The notes beneath the pieces were generated by a model, which was not told the DNA's origin, ran no database searches, and saw nothing but the letters and a program-made list of their open reading frames with translations. Both the position numbers and the translations under genes were made by a program. Shown piece after piece: positions 23,961-34,696 of a stretch of 64,000 nt of DNA (positions within the stretch are counted from its first letter, which is position 1; each line of letters starts with the position of its first letter). Location of the stretch: positions 22,270,001 to 22,334,000 of the forward strand of contig OX940863.1 of the NCBI GenBank assembly GCA_954871525.1, given 5' to 3'. This DNA is from Parietaria judaica. Its lineage: Eukaryota; Streptophyta; Magnoliopsida; Rosales; Urticaceae.

Positions 23961-24360
23961 CGTTCGTCCAACTTCTTCTTATTATTATTTGCTACGGTTT
24001 CAAACTATTATGTTCGTATTTGTAGTTCGTACTCTATGTTTGTAATTATGTTCGTACTTCGTACTTTATGACTTTATTATGATGCTTACTTTATTATTCT
24101 ATGTTATGTTGACACTTGACATTATGTTATATTCTATGTTTGAGTAACATTATGTGTTTTCATAATATTATGATTTATGAATGTGTAATATTTATTAAAT
24201 ATGTAATTTAGAAAGTATATAAAATATGTTTGAAATATTTTAAATATTTTCCGAAATATCCGGCGATATTTCGATCGGAAAGCGATATATTTGTGAAATA
24301 ATGCGATATTCTCGGCAAGCGATATATATTTTTCTTCGGATTTATCCATCGGCATGCCCG

Positions 24361-24812
24361 TTGGCAAGTGATATATCCGTAAAATGGAGAGTGCGAAACG
24401 ATATCGATATTTAAAACCATGATCAATAGTACTAGCAAGGTTCAACTTACCGAACTTGCCGTTTTCGACGGATTAATCGATAGCTTACCGATTCACCGAC
24501 GGAGAACTTATAATATTATAGCTTACCGATACTTTTCAATAATTATCGACACTTTTCGATACTTTTCGACGGAAAACTTATAAAATATTTTTATAATATC
24601 ATACGTCAAAACATATGTAAATAAAGTCATACACATATATAATTTCATCGCAAGTCTCAAATCTAAACCACTAATAAAAGATAGTCTCACAAATCTCAAC
24701 TATCAAACACATAGTCTAAAAACTCAAATACATAATAGATAGATAATACTCGAACCGGCTTCTCCGAACTCAGAATAATGACGATCGCCTGTGTGCTTCC
24801 ATAACACCGGTG
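24361..24812 (-). repeat. right long terminal inverted repeat
   Basis: Reverse-complement partner of 19766-20252; its outermost bases are CACCGGTG, itself a palindrome. Confidence 0.85.
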
Positions 24813-25210
24813 CATTGATATGTGATGAATAAACTAATAAAGAAAAAAGAAGAAAGGAAGACAACAATGATTTCGTTTGTTGGCCCAATAATAAAGAAAG
24901 AGAGGGTGACTCAAGCCTTAGCGGCTGGCATTACTATTTAATATACATATATAATAAGAATTTGCGGCATAAATTTCAAAAGTATTTAAAAAAATTATCG
25001 TTACATATACTTTTTTATTATTTTAATCAAACAAAATATCGATATTTTTCTTCACCTATGTACTTTTTTGGGTATGGTTACGGTATAGTGAAATAAAAAT
25101 ATAAATATTTTAGTCAATTAAAAATAAATATTTGATATTAATTTTTTAAACACTTTTGATACTTATACCGCTAATATTAATTAATATAAATTAATAGATA
25201 CTAAAATGCA
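24813..25210. other. AT-rich spacer upstream of the first CIPK gene
   Basis: There is no reading frame. It probably holds distal promoter sequence of the kinase gene downstream, but I recognise no specific element. Confidence 0.5.
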
Positions 25211-25219
25211 TGTATATAT
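25211..25219 (+). promoter_or_regulatory. probable TATA box of the CIPK5/25-like gene
   Basis: TGTATATATG lies about 30 bases before an A-rich, CA-rich leader (AACCACACAACACAAAC) that looks like a transcript start. The leader reaches AAG|GTATGACT at about 25317, a good 5' splice site, so a leader intron is likely before the coding start at 26115. The acceptor is not certain (candidates near 25678, 25770, 25827 and 25993). Confidence 0.5.
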
Positions 25220-25891
25220 GAGAGTGAATCTCGAAAGCAGAACCACACAACACAAACAGAAGAAGACGAAGAAGAAGCAGTTTCTGCGATAATCTCTCTC
25301 GCACCGTTCACTTCAAGGTATGACTCTCTTCCTTCTCATTTCCATCGTCATAGTCTCCTACATTTCTTCCTTCTCGCCCACTTTTCCATCCATATATACC
25401 TTCGATTTCGCTTTTTCCCTTTCAATTTCGAGTCTCTCGCGTCGTTTCCCGAGAAAGTTCCGCGATTTTCCCGCTAGGGTTTCATAAACGAGATCGGTAC
25501 GCATGCGATGTTGATTTCAGAGAGAATTGAACCAAAATCGAAGGTTTTTGCTTCGAATTATATTCAAAAAGAGCATAAATTCATGAAGATCTAAATATTT
25601 TTTTTGTTTTCCGCCGACTTTGTTATATATATATATATAATTTATTTTTCCTGCGTTGATCTGTATCTGGGTTTCAGTGTTTGGTTATGGTATCGATGTT
25701 CATATCGAGAATTTCTGCAACAAAAAGAATTATTTTTACTATAATTATATAGAAGATCTGGATTTTCTCAGTATGATGATTTTCGTTTTGTTTGAAATCT
25801 GAACTTTTGATTCTCGGTTGTTCAACAGAAGCTCGGAAAGACGGTCTTGTTTGCTCGGTCCGCCATAGAATAATCCAGGGAATGCAGAAAA

Positions 25892-26056
25892 ATGTGCTTG
25901 AAAGCCGAGATTGATCTGCCCGTTGCTCCGACTGGGCCGCTTCAGTTCACCATTAATATCAAAACCGAGCACTTGACTCGCAGGCTGTTTCAGATCATCA
26001 CTGCTCAAGAACACAGATCCGCGAAAAATCCTCACGACCTTTGCGAAGATGGTTGA
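25892..26056 (+). CDS. possible upstream ORF in the CIPK leader, 54 codons
   Basis: An ATG-started frame of 54 codons ends with TGA 58 bases before the kinase start. It has a non-repetitive, protein-like composition (for example GPLQFTINIKTEHLTRRLF). A 10-codon frame opens just before it (ATG at 25882-25884). If these bases are in the mature leader, they could reduce translation of the kinase. If the leader intron ends at the candidate acceptor near 25993, the upstream ATG is removed. I do not recognise the peptide. Confidence 0.25.
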   Translation: MCLKAEIDLPVAPTGPLQFTINIKTEHLTRRLFQIITAQEHRSAKNPHDLCEDG

Positions 26057-26114
26057 ACTTGTTCTCCCCTTTGACTAGGCCGTTTATAAGTAGAACGATT
26101 CAAGGAAGGTCGAG

Positions 26115-27494
26115 ATGAAGAAGGAAGGCAGCATCCTGATGCAGCGGTACGAGGTTGGGAGGCTGTTGGGGCAAGGAACCTTTGCGAAGGTATACTACGG
26201 GAGAAACTTGAAAACTGGCATGGGAGTCGCGATCAAGGTGATCGACAAAGAGAAGGTCCTGAGAGTCGGGATGATTGATCAGATCAAGCGAGAAATCTCA
26301 GTCATGAAATTAATCAGCCACCCGAACGTGGTCGAACTCTACGAGGTCATGGCGAGCAAGACGAAGATCTACTTCGTCATGGAGTACGCAAAAGGCGGCG
26401 AGCTCTTCAACAAGATGGCGAAAGGGAAGCTCAAAGAGGAAGTCGCCCGGAAATACTTTCAGCAGCTGATCTCGGCCGTCGACTACTGCCACAGCCGCGG
26501 AGTTTCTCACCGGGATCTGAAACCCGAGAATCTCCTCTTGGACGAGAGCGAGAATCTGAAGGTTTCGGATTTTGGTCTGAGCGCGCTTGCCGAGACCATC
26601 CGTCACGACGGGCTGCTCCACACAACATGCGGGACCCCTGCGTACGTCGCGCCGGAGGTGATCAATCGGAGGGGCTACGACGGGTCGAAGGCTGATATCT
26701 GGTCGTGTGGTGTGATCCTGTTCGTTCTTCTCGCTGGGTATCTCCCGTTCCACGACTCGAATCTGATGGAGATGTATAAGAAGATCGGGAAAGGCGAGTT
26801 TAAGATGCCGAATTGGTTCCCACCGGAGGTCCGTAAGCTGGTCTCCAAGATGCTCGATCCTAATCCGAAGACCCGCATCTCGATGGAGCGGATCAGGAGG
26901 AGCTCCTGGTTCCGGAAGGGGCTCGAAACCAAACCCATTATCCGCGAGAGAGACAGGAGAGAACCTGTCGGTTTGGACGCTGACGCAATATTCGGGTCCG
27001 ATGCCAATTTAATCTCCGATCCAGAAGCTAAACTTCCGAAGAAGCCGTGCAACTTGAATGCGTTCGACATCATCTCATTCTCGTCGGGGTTCGACCTCTC
27101 TGGTTTGTTTGAGGAGAAGGATCAGAAGAAGGAGGTGCGGTTCACGTCCGACAAACCAGCCGGCACCATTTTCTCGAAGCTTGAGGACGCAGCGAAGAAG
27201 GTGAGGCTGAAAGTGAAAAAGAAAGACGGCGGGATTTTGAAGCTCGAGGGATCGAAAGAGGGGCGTAAAGGAGTTGTCGGGATCGAAGCCGAGATCTTCG
27301 AGATCACGCCGAATTTCCACATGGTGGAACTGAAGAAGGCGAGCGGCGACACGTTGGAGTATCAGAAGATGATGAAGAAGGACATAAGGCCGGCGCTCAA
27401 GGACATCGTGTGGACATGGCAAGGCGAGCCAGCACCGGCGCCGGAGACGACCGAGCAGGGGGATCCGCTTCCGGTGCCAGTCGCGGTGCCTTAG
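26115..27494 (+). CDS. CBL-interacting protein kinase, CIPK5/CIPK25-like
   Basis: This 459-residue Ser/Thr kinase is a SnRK3/CIPK: calcineurin B-like (CBL) calcium sensors bind and activate it, typically at membranes, to control ion transport and stress signalling. Seen in order: glycine-rich loop GQGTFAKV (19-26), ATP-binding Lys41, Glu60, catalytic HRDLKPEN (132-139), DFG (152-154), activation loop ending APE (179-181), NAF/FISL motif ([18 protein letters not shown], 315-332) and a phosphatase-interaction region (about 360-400). All key catalytic residues are present. The C-terminal [14 protein letters not shown] is typical of the CIPK5/25 subgroup. A proline-rich tail of about 20 residues follows and is unusual. 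The coding region has no intron, as in the intronless CIPK clade. Start: first in-frame ATG, with the usual short N-terminus before the kinase domain. The exact orthologue is uncertain. Confidence 0.95.
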   Translation: MKKEGSILMQRYEVGRLLGQGTFAKVYYGRNLKTGMGVAIKVIDKEKVLRVGMIDQIKREISVMKLISHPNVVELYEVMASKTKIYFVMEYAKGGELFNKMAKGKLKEEVARKYFQQLISAVDYCHSRGVSHRDLKPENLLLDESENLKVSDFGLSALAETIRHDGLLHTTCGTPAYVAPEVINRRGYDGSKADIWSCGVILFVLLAGYLPFHDSNLMEMYKKIGKGEFKMPNWFPPEVRKLVSKMLDPNPKTRISMERIRRSSWFRKGLETKPIIRERDRREPVGLDADAIFGSDANLISDPEAKLPKKPCNLNAFDIISFSSGFDLSGLFEEKDQKKEVRFTSDKPAGTIFSKLEDAAKKVRLKVKKKDGGILKLEGSKEGRKGVVGIEAEIFEITPNFHMVELKKASGDTLEYQKMMKKDIRPALKDIVWTWQGEPAPAPETTEQGDPLPVPVAVP

Positions 27495-28030
27495 GGGGCA
27501 CGTGGTCGGCGTTCCTCGAATTGACCTTTCTTGTTTTGAAATTTACTTTAACAATTTTCTTCGTTAACGTTTGCGGACTCTTTTCGGTTTTATGAACTTT
27601 TCGATGTTTCGGGAAGTAGAGAAATACAGGTCGTTTTCCGTAGTTTTATAAATTTTTTTCATTGAGATCTATCTGTACTGAGTTTAGAAGTGTAAAAAAC
27701 TTGATCTATATTGTCCTAAGTGACTCCAAAGTGCCATATTATACTTTGCGGCAAAAGTATCAAGAAGCGTAATAATTCACGGTATATTTCATTTTATTTT
27801 GGTTGGGCAAGAAGTACTTTGTGGTACTTTGCTACAAATATCCTTTTATACATATATAAGCTGGTAGAGTTGAAACTTGTCATGAAAAAGGGGATCAAAA
27901 ACACGTCTTTCTGTTTCACAAAGCCAAGTTTACCATAAATTAGAGATTCCTGTTTAGCTCTTATTTCCTTTTTTGTTTTAAATATAAGAAACGTAGTATA
28001 TTTATTAATTTTGTAAACCGTTGGCACAAA
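27495..28030. other. 3' flank of the CIPK gene
   Basis: This probably holds the 3' UTR. It is T-rich with no separate gene; short frames here lack domains. Confidence 0.5.
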
Positions 28031-28117
28031 CCGACCTTAGCTCAGTTGGTAGAGCGGAGGACTGTAGTTGTAACAACAGAAATCCTTAGGTCACTGGTTC
28101 GAATCCGGTAGGTCGGA
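28031..28117 (+). tRNA. tRNA-Tyr (GTA) with intron
   Basis: The acceptor stem CCGACCT pairs with AGGTCGG, with discriminator A at 28117. The D arm (TAGCTCAGTTGGTAGAGC, A box) and T arm (GGTTCGAATCC, B box) are canonical. The anticodon GTA is at 28064-28066. A 14-base intron (28068-28081) follows position 37, where nuclear tRNA introns always sit; plant nuclear tRNA-Tyr genes normally have such an intron. A T-run follows at 28119-28126 as a Pol III terminator. CAA-type bases lie just upstream (GGCACAAA), as is common for plant tRNA transcription starts. Confidence 0.97.
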
Positions 28118-28670
28118 TATTTTTATATTTATTTATTTTTTTAAAAAAATCGAAGTAATTTTATAGCCCACTGCACATCCCATCTAATAATGATTGTAAT
28201 TTATCGGATATCAAATGTCATTTTATCCTTCATGACCCGGTAGGGATGTCGTTTCTAGTAAAAGGTCGGAAATTTTTATATTTATTTATGTTTCAAATAT
28301 ATTTATTTATTTTTTAAAAACTTACTGAAGTAATTTTATAGCCCTAATAATGATTGTTATTCATCGGATGTCGAATGTCGTTTTTATCCTTCATGACCCG
28401 GTAGAGATGTCGTTTTTAGAGTTGTAAAAGGTCGGAAATTTTTATATTTATTTATTTTTCAGAAATTAGTGAAGTATCGCCCATATAATAATGGTTGTTA
28501 TTTATCGGATGTCGTTTTTATCCTTCATGACTATGGTGTTGTAGTTTTTAGATTCTTAAAGGTCGGAAATATTTTTATTTATTTATTTTTTCAAAAATTA
28601 CCGAAGTGTACCATCCATCTAATAATAATGATTGTTGTTTATTTGATGCCGGTTTTAATATCCTTTTTTT
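28111..28670 (+). repeat. tandem duplication of the tRNA-Tyr 3' flank
   Basis: Diverged units start GGTCGGA-(A/T)ATTTTTATATTTATTT at 28111, 28264, 28430 and 28561 (spacing 153, 166 and 131 bp). The first start is the 3' acceptor strand of the tRNA itself. Shared inner words are ATAATGATTGT, TTATCGGAT and TTATCCTTCATGACCCGGTAG. The fourth unit is interrupted by another insertion; its end continues at about 29158-29210. Confidence 0.8.
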
Positions 28671-29157
28671 CGAGGTACCCGGAACCGGAATCCGGGTATC
28701 CGAAAATTGATACCCTGAACCGGTATCCGAAAACCGGGTACCCGGAAATCCGGGTATCTGCATTTTGATACCCGGTACCCGGTTTTAGGAACCGGATCCG
28801 GGTACCCGGATTTTACCCGGCGTCGGAGAGAGGCAGCGTCGGCGAGAACCTGAAGTCGGGGAAGGAAATGAAGTCGGCGAGATGCGAGGGAGGCGGGAGT
28901 GAAAATGAAGTCGAGCCCTAAAGACTAACCCTAAAAATTAAATTAACATAAAAATAAAAAAACAAAACTAAAACAGGGTAATAAACCGGGTACCAGGTAC
29001 CCGGTTTTTTTAATCTTACTACCCGGAACCGGTTTTGAATCCGGATACGGATACCCAGAACTGGAATTCGGATACGGTTTCGGTTCCGGTTTTTAAATCC
29101 GGATACGGATTCGGTTCCGGATAATTACCCGGTTTCCGGGTATTATTTGCACCCTTA
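28671..29157. mobile_element. truncated hAT-like element rich in ACCCGG words
   Basis: It interrupts the fourth tandem unit. Read on the minus strand, the right end begins TAAGGGTGCAAATAATACCC, typical of hAT ends. Both halves are packed with ACCCGG/CCGGGT and GGATACGGAT words in opposite orientation. The middle (28815-28920) is GC-richer. The left terminus is missing, so no target duplication is visible. Confidence 0.55.
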
Positions 29158-29210
29158 TTCATGACCCCTGTAGCGATGTCCATTTTTGAGTTGTTTGATC
29201 GTAAACGGCA

Positions 29211-29742
29211 AAACTCCACTTTTGGTGTTTAATGATCTTCATCTTTGACATTAATGGAATCCACTTAAAGGTTTTTGTTTGTGCTTAAGTCTTTAAAACC
29301 CTAACTTGTATCACAAGAAAAGGACAATAAATTGCTGAATGAAACGACCAATTTTGCTACAAAAATACCATGCAATAATTAATTATAGATGATTGAATTA
29401 AAGAACCCCATTGTAAGGCAGAGACGAGAACTATTTCAAATTTCAAATTTCTTTTTTTCTTTTTTTTTCTTCTTCCATTTAATGCCTTGAAACACAACAA
29501 GTGCGTGAGCGCCACGTGTATTCCTTGCCGAGCAAGCTAACTAACGTTAACGTTAAGTAAAGATGAAGAATGTCCCTTATAAAAAGAAGAGCACAATGTG
29601 TTTCAAGTGAAATTCTAAAACTCCCTTCTCACGAACAGGCTTTTATTTGCCTCTTCACAAGAAAAAGATGTAATCTTTTTTTCCCAAACTCCCTCGTACT
29701 CTTTTCACTTTTTGTTTTTTTTTTCGATTTTTTTTGTTTTTT
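29211..29742. other. spacer downstream of the NST1-like gene
   Basis: It includes poly-T-rich DNA next to the stop codon that probably holds the 3' UTR on the minus strand. I see no separate gene. A CTAACTAACGTTAACGTTAAG stretch near 29538-29557 is repetitive but unexplained. Confidence 0.45.
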
Positions 29743-32700
29743 TTAATCAAACGACCAAAGTGACTGTACATCAGGGGTCGGAAATAGACCTCCGACGTGA
29801 GGCCTCGCTGTTGACGCCTTGCCAACTCCTTCTCCTATCGAGCCTGGATTACCCCATTCTTTCCTGCAAAGAACCGAATCCAGAATTAGATTAAAGAGTG
29901 CATTTATGATATAGTACATAATGCCAAGATTATCAACATTGTAAAACGTAAAAGCATCGAAGATGGATACATTAAAAAATGTATTAAGCATCGAAAAAAT
30001 TACAAGTAACGTCAAATTACACGATAGTTATGAGTTTAAGTACATCATCGAACAGCGGACAATATAAACAATTTAGGTTTGACGCATCTCACGGTCATTT
30101 CAAAACTTTCATGCGCGAAGTGCTCGAACAATATGTCCAGCCTCAACTAAACAAGGTTCAACCAGTCAAAAGATAGTTTTAAGTATCAATTGTTCGATTC
30201 AAAACCCGATAAGATGTATAATCAATCTCTTCCGAAACTCCTCAGCTAAGATAAGGAAAACACCGAAAATACTATTGAACTCCTTAATTAAACACTGACT
30301 AGCAAGAACTGCCCACAATAATCCATCGTGGCCGCTTTCTTAATTTAAAATTTCTCCTCAAGATGGATGTTATTGGCATATCTTCAGACTTAAATTCTGA
30401 CTTACAAACTTCTTGTCATTGGAACAAATGGAAAACGGAAATTGTCGGACTCGATATTTAGAAATTGTTTTAATTATTTATTTTTAGTTTTGTCTTAGGT
30501 CGTTGGAGTATTTTACAGCATGGGATTAGGTTTCCAATCCCGCATTAGGGTATTATCGTATTTTAAAATAAGAACGCCTAACCTATGTTCAGGTTTCCTA
30601 TTTGATTAATGGGATTTTCTACTGAATATCAATGGGAGTGGTTTCCTGATCTAACTCTTGGAATAGAAACCAAAAACCTACTTTAAGCCACAAGGCTTCA
30701 AGAGATACATATTGACACGTGAGAAATGACTCCGATTCTGGATCGTGGATTGGCAAGTTTCCATACCCAACTCAGCAAACTAAACAAAATATTCAACTAC
30801 TAACATTATTTTCTAAATACAACACCCAAAATTGAGAAAACTTTACTTTCAATGAACAGAAGAGAATCACATGTACACCGTTTACAAACCGTTTCATATA
30901 TACCCAAAATAAGAACGGTAATTTCGATAAACATACCACATTAAAATCAGCATAAATTCTGGGGAAAAAATAATGCATAACATTATAAAAAATCCTTACT
31001 TGGACCAAGAAGACGCCGGTGACTGCTCAAACGGATAATTGCTCACTCGATTAGGACTTCCATAAATCATTTCACTCTGAGTAGCTTCCTCTGAATGTTG
31101 TTTGACACCAAAGCTATTCTCACCGGCCGTCAAAGGTGGAAATAAAGACTTCTGCAACCACGGATCAGAATCACCTGAACCAGAAACAGGGCTGAAACTT
31201 CCAGAAAGGACTGGTTCGTCTTTTGCAAAAAGTGACGCCATAGTTTTATGAGCTGAAGAAGGGTGGACGAGATCATCTTTACTCGGGCGGCTCAGCTCGG
31301 GCGGCATATGCCAGCTGGCAGGCCCACCCACTAACCCTAGCCCGTCTTGACTGAGGGGACATGTGTTCCACATTTGCCACATTGCCGTTTCATTTGAATC
31401 ATTAACCATAGCATCTTGAGACGTTGGTGTCGTTTGGACGCGATTAGAAACTAAATTATGCTTTTCCCGCGACATGGGTGACTCGATGGGAGACGGCTTT
31501 TCAGAATTAGCAGAAACATTTTTCAAAACCCTGGGCCGGCGAGTGATTCCACAATCGACCGCGCGATTCCCAAAATCGAGCTGGAAATTATCCAGCGATT
31601 CCGAAACCGGTCCGAGCAAGGATGTGGGATCGGGAATGTAACACGGATCTTCGAAGAGCTCTGGCTCATCTGGTGTATGATCACGGTGAAATACCGGTTC
31701 AATTGAAGGAGCAAACCCTAGAGTGCTGCTTGGATAAGTGGAAAGAGAAAACGGCGACCCGAAATCTATCGGATTGTCATATGATTGTGTTGTTGGTATT
31801 TGAGCAGATAGCTGCGGGCTGAGAACTTCAGCTTGAGCCTTAGGGTTTGGTCGGCTTATAACACTTGCATTTGATGATAGAGGTATCGGTGTCGAACGAG
31901 TAAATAATTGCTGCCACGATTTTTTAGGTGTTGTTATGGACTGTGGCTCGGAGTGCACCTGAAATAAAATTGTCATCATTATAATAGGATTAACAAATGT
32001 CATTCTCGTTACTTAAAAGATGCATAGAAAACAAGAAGAAAATATTATTTTGGGCCAAGCAAGGGCGAGAAATAACATTGGGTCACACTCAAAAGTAGAG
32101 CTTAGTAATATAGCCCAATAACAAAAAATTTAGGGAAAATTACATTACATCTGATACAATTAATTAATATGCCGATGCTAGAAGTTATCGATTTAGGAAA
32201 AACCAAAATATTCAGAGCATAAGCAATCAAATAAATTTGCTAGGAAAAATCTATAAAATGTAAAGACCTTAGCAAACACTAATGCAAAAAAAGGGAACTG
32301 GAACACCGGGTTCATCTATAACTTGAGAATATCAAAGAGTCAGCTTATTTCTGGAGAAAAAAAAAAGGATTCTTACCTGGCGATTAACAGTCTTATCATC
32401 TCCATTCATGTAAGCACTTGGAGCAACACGATCAGGTTGAACGATTTCTTTTCTTTGAACAGAGACGTGACCGGAATCTAAAGAGCTAATGGGTTTGCTT
32501 TCCTTCGCCATAGGAGCAACATTACTCATTCCCCTTCCAAAGAAATTGCCTCCGCTAAATGCTTTAGAAGAAGACATAATCGTCCCTCTCATACGATCAA
32601 AGTACCTCGTTCCAGCATTGCCCCGGTTGTAATAAGTCTGTCCTCTGACAATATCAAAACCTGATTTCTGATATTCTTTTTTCTCAAATTCTTTCTTTCG

Positions 32701-33798
32701 TTCACTTTCCTTACTTGTCTTCTTTTCAAGCTCTTCGACATCGGAATTGCTCTTGCTAGAGCCCTTGTCCTTTTCCTTTTTTCTCTCTTGACGTTTTCGC
32801 TCTGCTTCCTTCTTACCATCTTTTTCTCTGACCGGAGTTGACTTTTGGCTGTGATCTTTCTCTGCCTCTGTTTTCTCGTCTCTCAGTCTGCGACGCTCCT
32901 CAACCAACCGAGCCACTTCTTCCCTCTGCTTTCTCTCTTCTTCCTCCAAAAGCTCCCTCTCTATCCTAGCTTGCCTCTTCTCTTCGGCTTTTCTCCGAGC
33001 TTTTTCCCCTCTACTCTCGGGAAAACTACCCTCATTTTCACCCCTCTTTGCCAACAAGCCCTTATCTGCGTCGGAAGAATCATCGTCACTAGACGAACTA
33101 ACCCTAAAAATCTTTCCCAAAACCCACCTGACGCTCAAGAAAAAAGACGTCAATACCCTGCAGGCAAAAATAACGACACCCGAATAAGACTTCTCCGCCA
33201 AGCAATCTTCGTCTCCCCCAAAGACACCGCCCCCGTTCTTCCTCCAATAATTAGACTTTCCTTCAACCCAATTACCATTCTCCAACCAGTCTTGCCCACA
33301 CATCCATCCATTATCAGACCACACTTTACTATTCAATATCTTACCGCTCTTTCCAACCCATTCTTTTAGAATCCCCGCATTCCCAGGCGGAACAGGCAAA
33401 TCCAAAACCGGTCTTTTCGAAATGTGCCCGCAACACGCACACATAAATTTACCCCCGCCGGGATTCTGATCCCTGTAAGGGGTTAAGCAGTTCCTACACC
33501 TGCGCGTAGCTGTTTTCCGAAGCTTCTGCAGTTCTATCGCCTCGAACCGCTTCCTCTCTCTCAGCTGCGCATTCCTCCTCACCCGCCAAGACGAGAGCTG
33601 AGGCATCAGAATCTCGTACCAGAAGAGAGTCACCAAGAGCACGAAAACGCACGCCAGCCTCGGCGAGGTGATTTCGAACCGGAAAGCCGGCGGCAGAAGT
33701 TGCGAGAGTGCCCACAGACCTATCAGCGGAATCACTAACCACGGAAGCATCGTCGCAACCCGACGAGACCACTTCTGAATGACGCAGAGTATACACAT
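29743..33798 (-). CDS. NST1-like membrane-anchored charged protein (three exons)
   Basis: Coding exons on the minus strand: 33798-32377, 31958-31000 and 29863-29743, giving 833 residues. Junctions are canonical: CAG|GTAAGA to TTTCAG|GT, and CCAA|GTAAGG to TTTGCAG|GA; the frame is kept across both. The start MCILCVIQKW is chosen because this N-terminus is strongly conserved in plants. Seen: hydrophobic segments at about 17-35 and 47-65, a CxxC...CxxC zinc-ribbon-like motif (C101, C104, C120, C123), a third hydrophobic stretch (206-231), a long Lys/Glu/Arg-rich coiled-coil-like region (about 260-400), then a low-complexity Ser/Pro-rich tail ending DVQSLWSFD. Plant databases commonly label such proteins 'stress response NST1-like' because of the charged region; that name is not functional evidence. 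Molecular role unknown; probable membrane location is inferred. Confidence 0.85.
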
Positions 33799-34640
33799 TA
33801 TCCACACCTATCTTCCCCGTCCCAAATCCAACCCAACCCAAACCCTAGAAATCAGAGCAAAATACGCCGAAATGATGATAGATAGCACCCAACAATCGCT
33901 TCACAAACGCTTCGAATCCAAAACCCTAGCTCCGATTCCCCGGAAATCACCAAATCGCACAAGAACCCTAACAGCACGAGGAATCCCCAAGATCCTCACA
34001 GACCATTAATGCCGCAGCAATCGACGATCAGACCGAGCTCGGACCTCAAGTAAATAAAGCCCAATTTCGTGTAGGAGATAAAAACCGCGGCTTTTCGAAG
34101 GTGAAGAAGAAACCTAAGGCGCGAATCAAACAGGTGAGGGATTCGGTAACGGACTTACAAAGCTCGGAGATGCTTCCATGGAGGTCGCCGGAGACGGAGA
34201 CGGAGCCGGACAGTGGTAGGGTATTCGTCGGAGCGAATCGAAGCGGCGCGATTTTCCGAGAAAAAGCTCGCTTTTTTTTTTATGTTGTTACCTGCGAAAT
34301 GAGTCTGAGAGGAGAGAGAAAAAAAAAAAAAAAGAATAAGATAAGAGAGAGAAAGAAAGAAAGAAAGAAAATGAGGGAATGTAATGAAAACAATTTATAA
34401 AAGCAATCAAATTTCATTTTAATAAATTAAATTATATATTGTCACTTTGTCCCCCCTCAAGTTTAATTTACTCCACTTTAGCCCCTTACTAGTAAATTAT
34501 CAACAGATAACGTTTACCATTTACCTATGTAATTCCATCACGTGTTAAGATTTTCAATCTAAATCTTCAAATGCAGAAAACAATGGCAAAATAAAAATGA
34601 AATTAGAATCAAGAATTGTAGTGGTTAGCTCCTAGTGTAA
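33799..34640 (-). promoter_or_regulatory. 5' leader and promoter region of the NST1-like gene
   Basis: On the minus strand the region upstream of the start codon is CT-rich, with GAAGATTT/AACCCTA-type words typical of plant leaders. A (GAAA)n microsatellite (34349-34372 on the plus strand) and an A-run lie at the likely transcript start. A CGCAG|GTAACA splice-donor-like site at about 34288-34293 suggests a possible leader intron. No TATA box is certain. Confidence 0.4.
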
Positions 34641-34696
34641 GAGGTGCGTCCACTTGCTGATTGTAAATCTCGTTCCATTATAGTCCTAATTGGAGT

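Larger units (their letters stand above)
19766..24812 (+). mobile_element. decayed hAT-like transposon with long terminal inverted repeats
   Basis: Both ends begin CACCGGTGTTATGGAAGC in opposite orientation. The inverted repeats run about 487 bp on the left (19766-20252) and about 452 bp on the right (24361-24812), with roughly 85-90% identity by eye. The interior carries a hAT-type transposase of the BED/DUF659 kind, broken many times. I could not find an 8-bp target duplication (AGTGGTGC left, CATTGATA right). Long inverted repeats are unusual for hAT elements, which generally have ends of 5-30 bp. Confidence 0.75.

Noticed and set aside
24805..24820. Target duplication for the long-inverted-repeat hAT-like element
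   Set aside because: The 8 or 9 bases on either side do not match, so none was claimed.
30996..31000. Stop codon TAA right after SSWSK as the end of the NST1-like protein
   Set aside because: CCAA|GTAAGG is a strong splice donor, and the exon at 29863-29743 restores the frame with a tail typical of the family.
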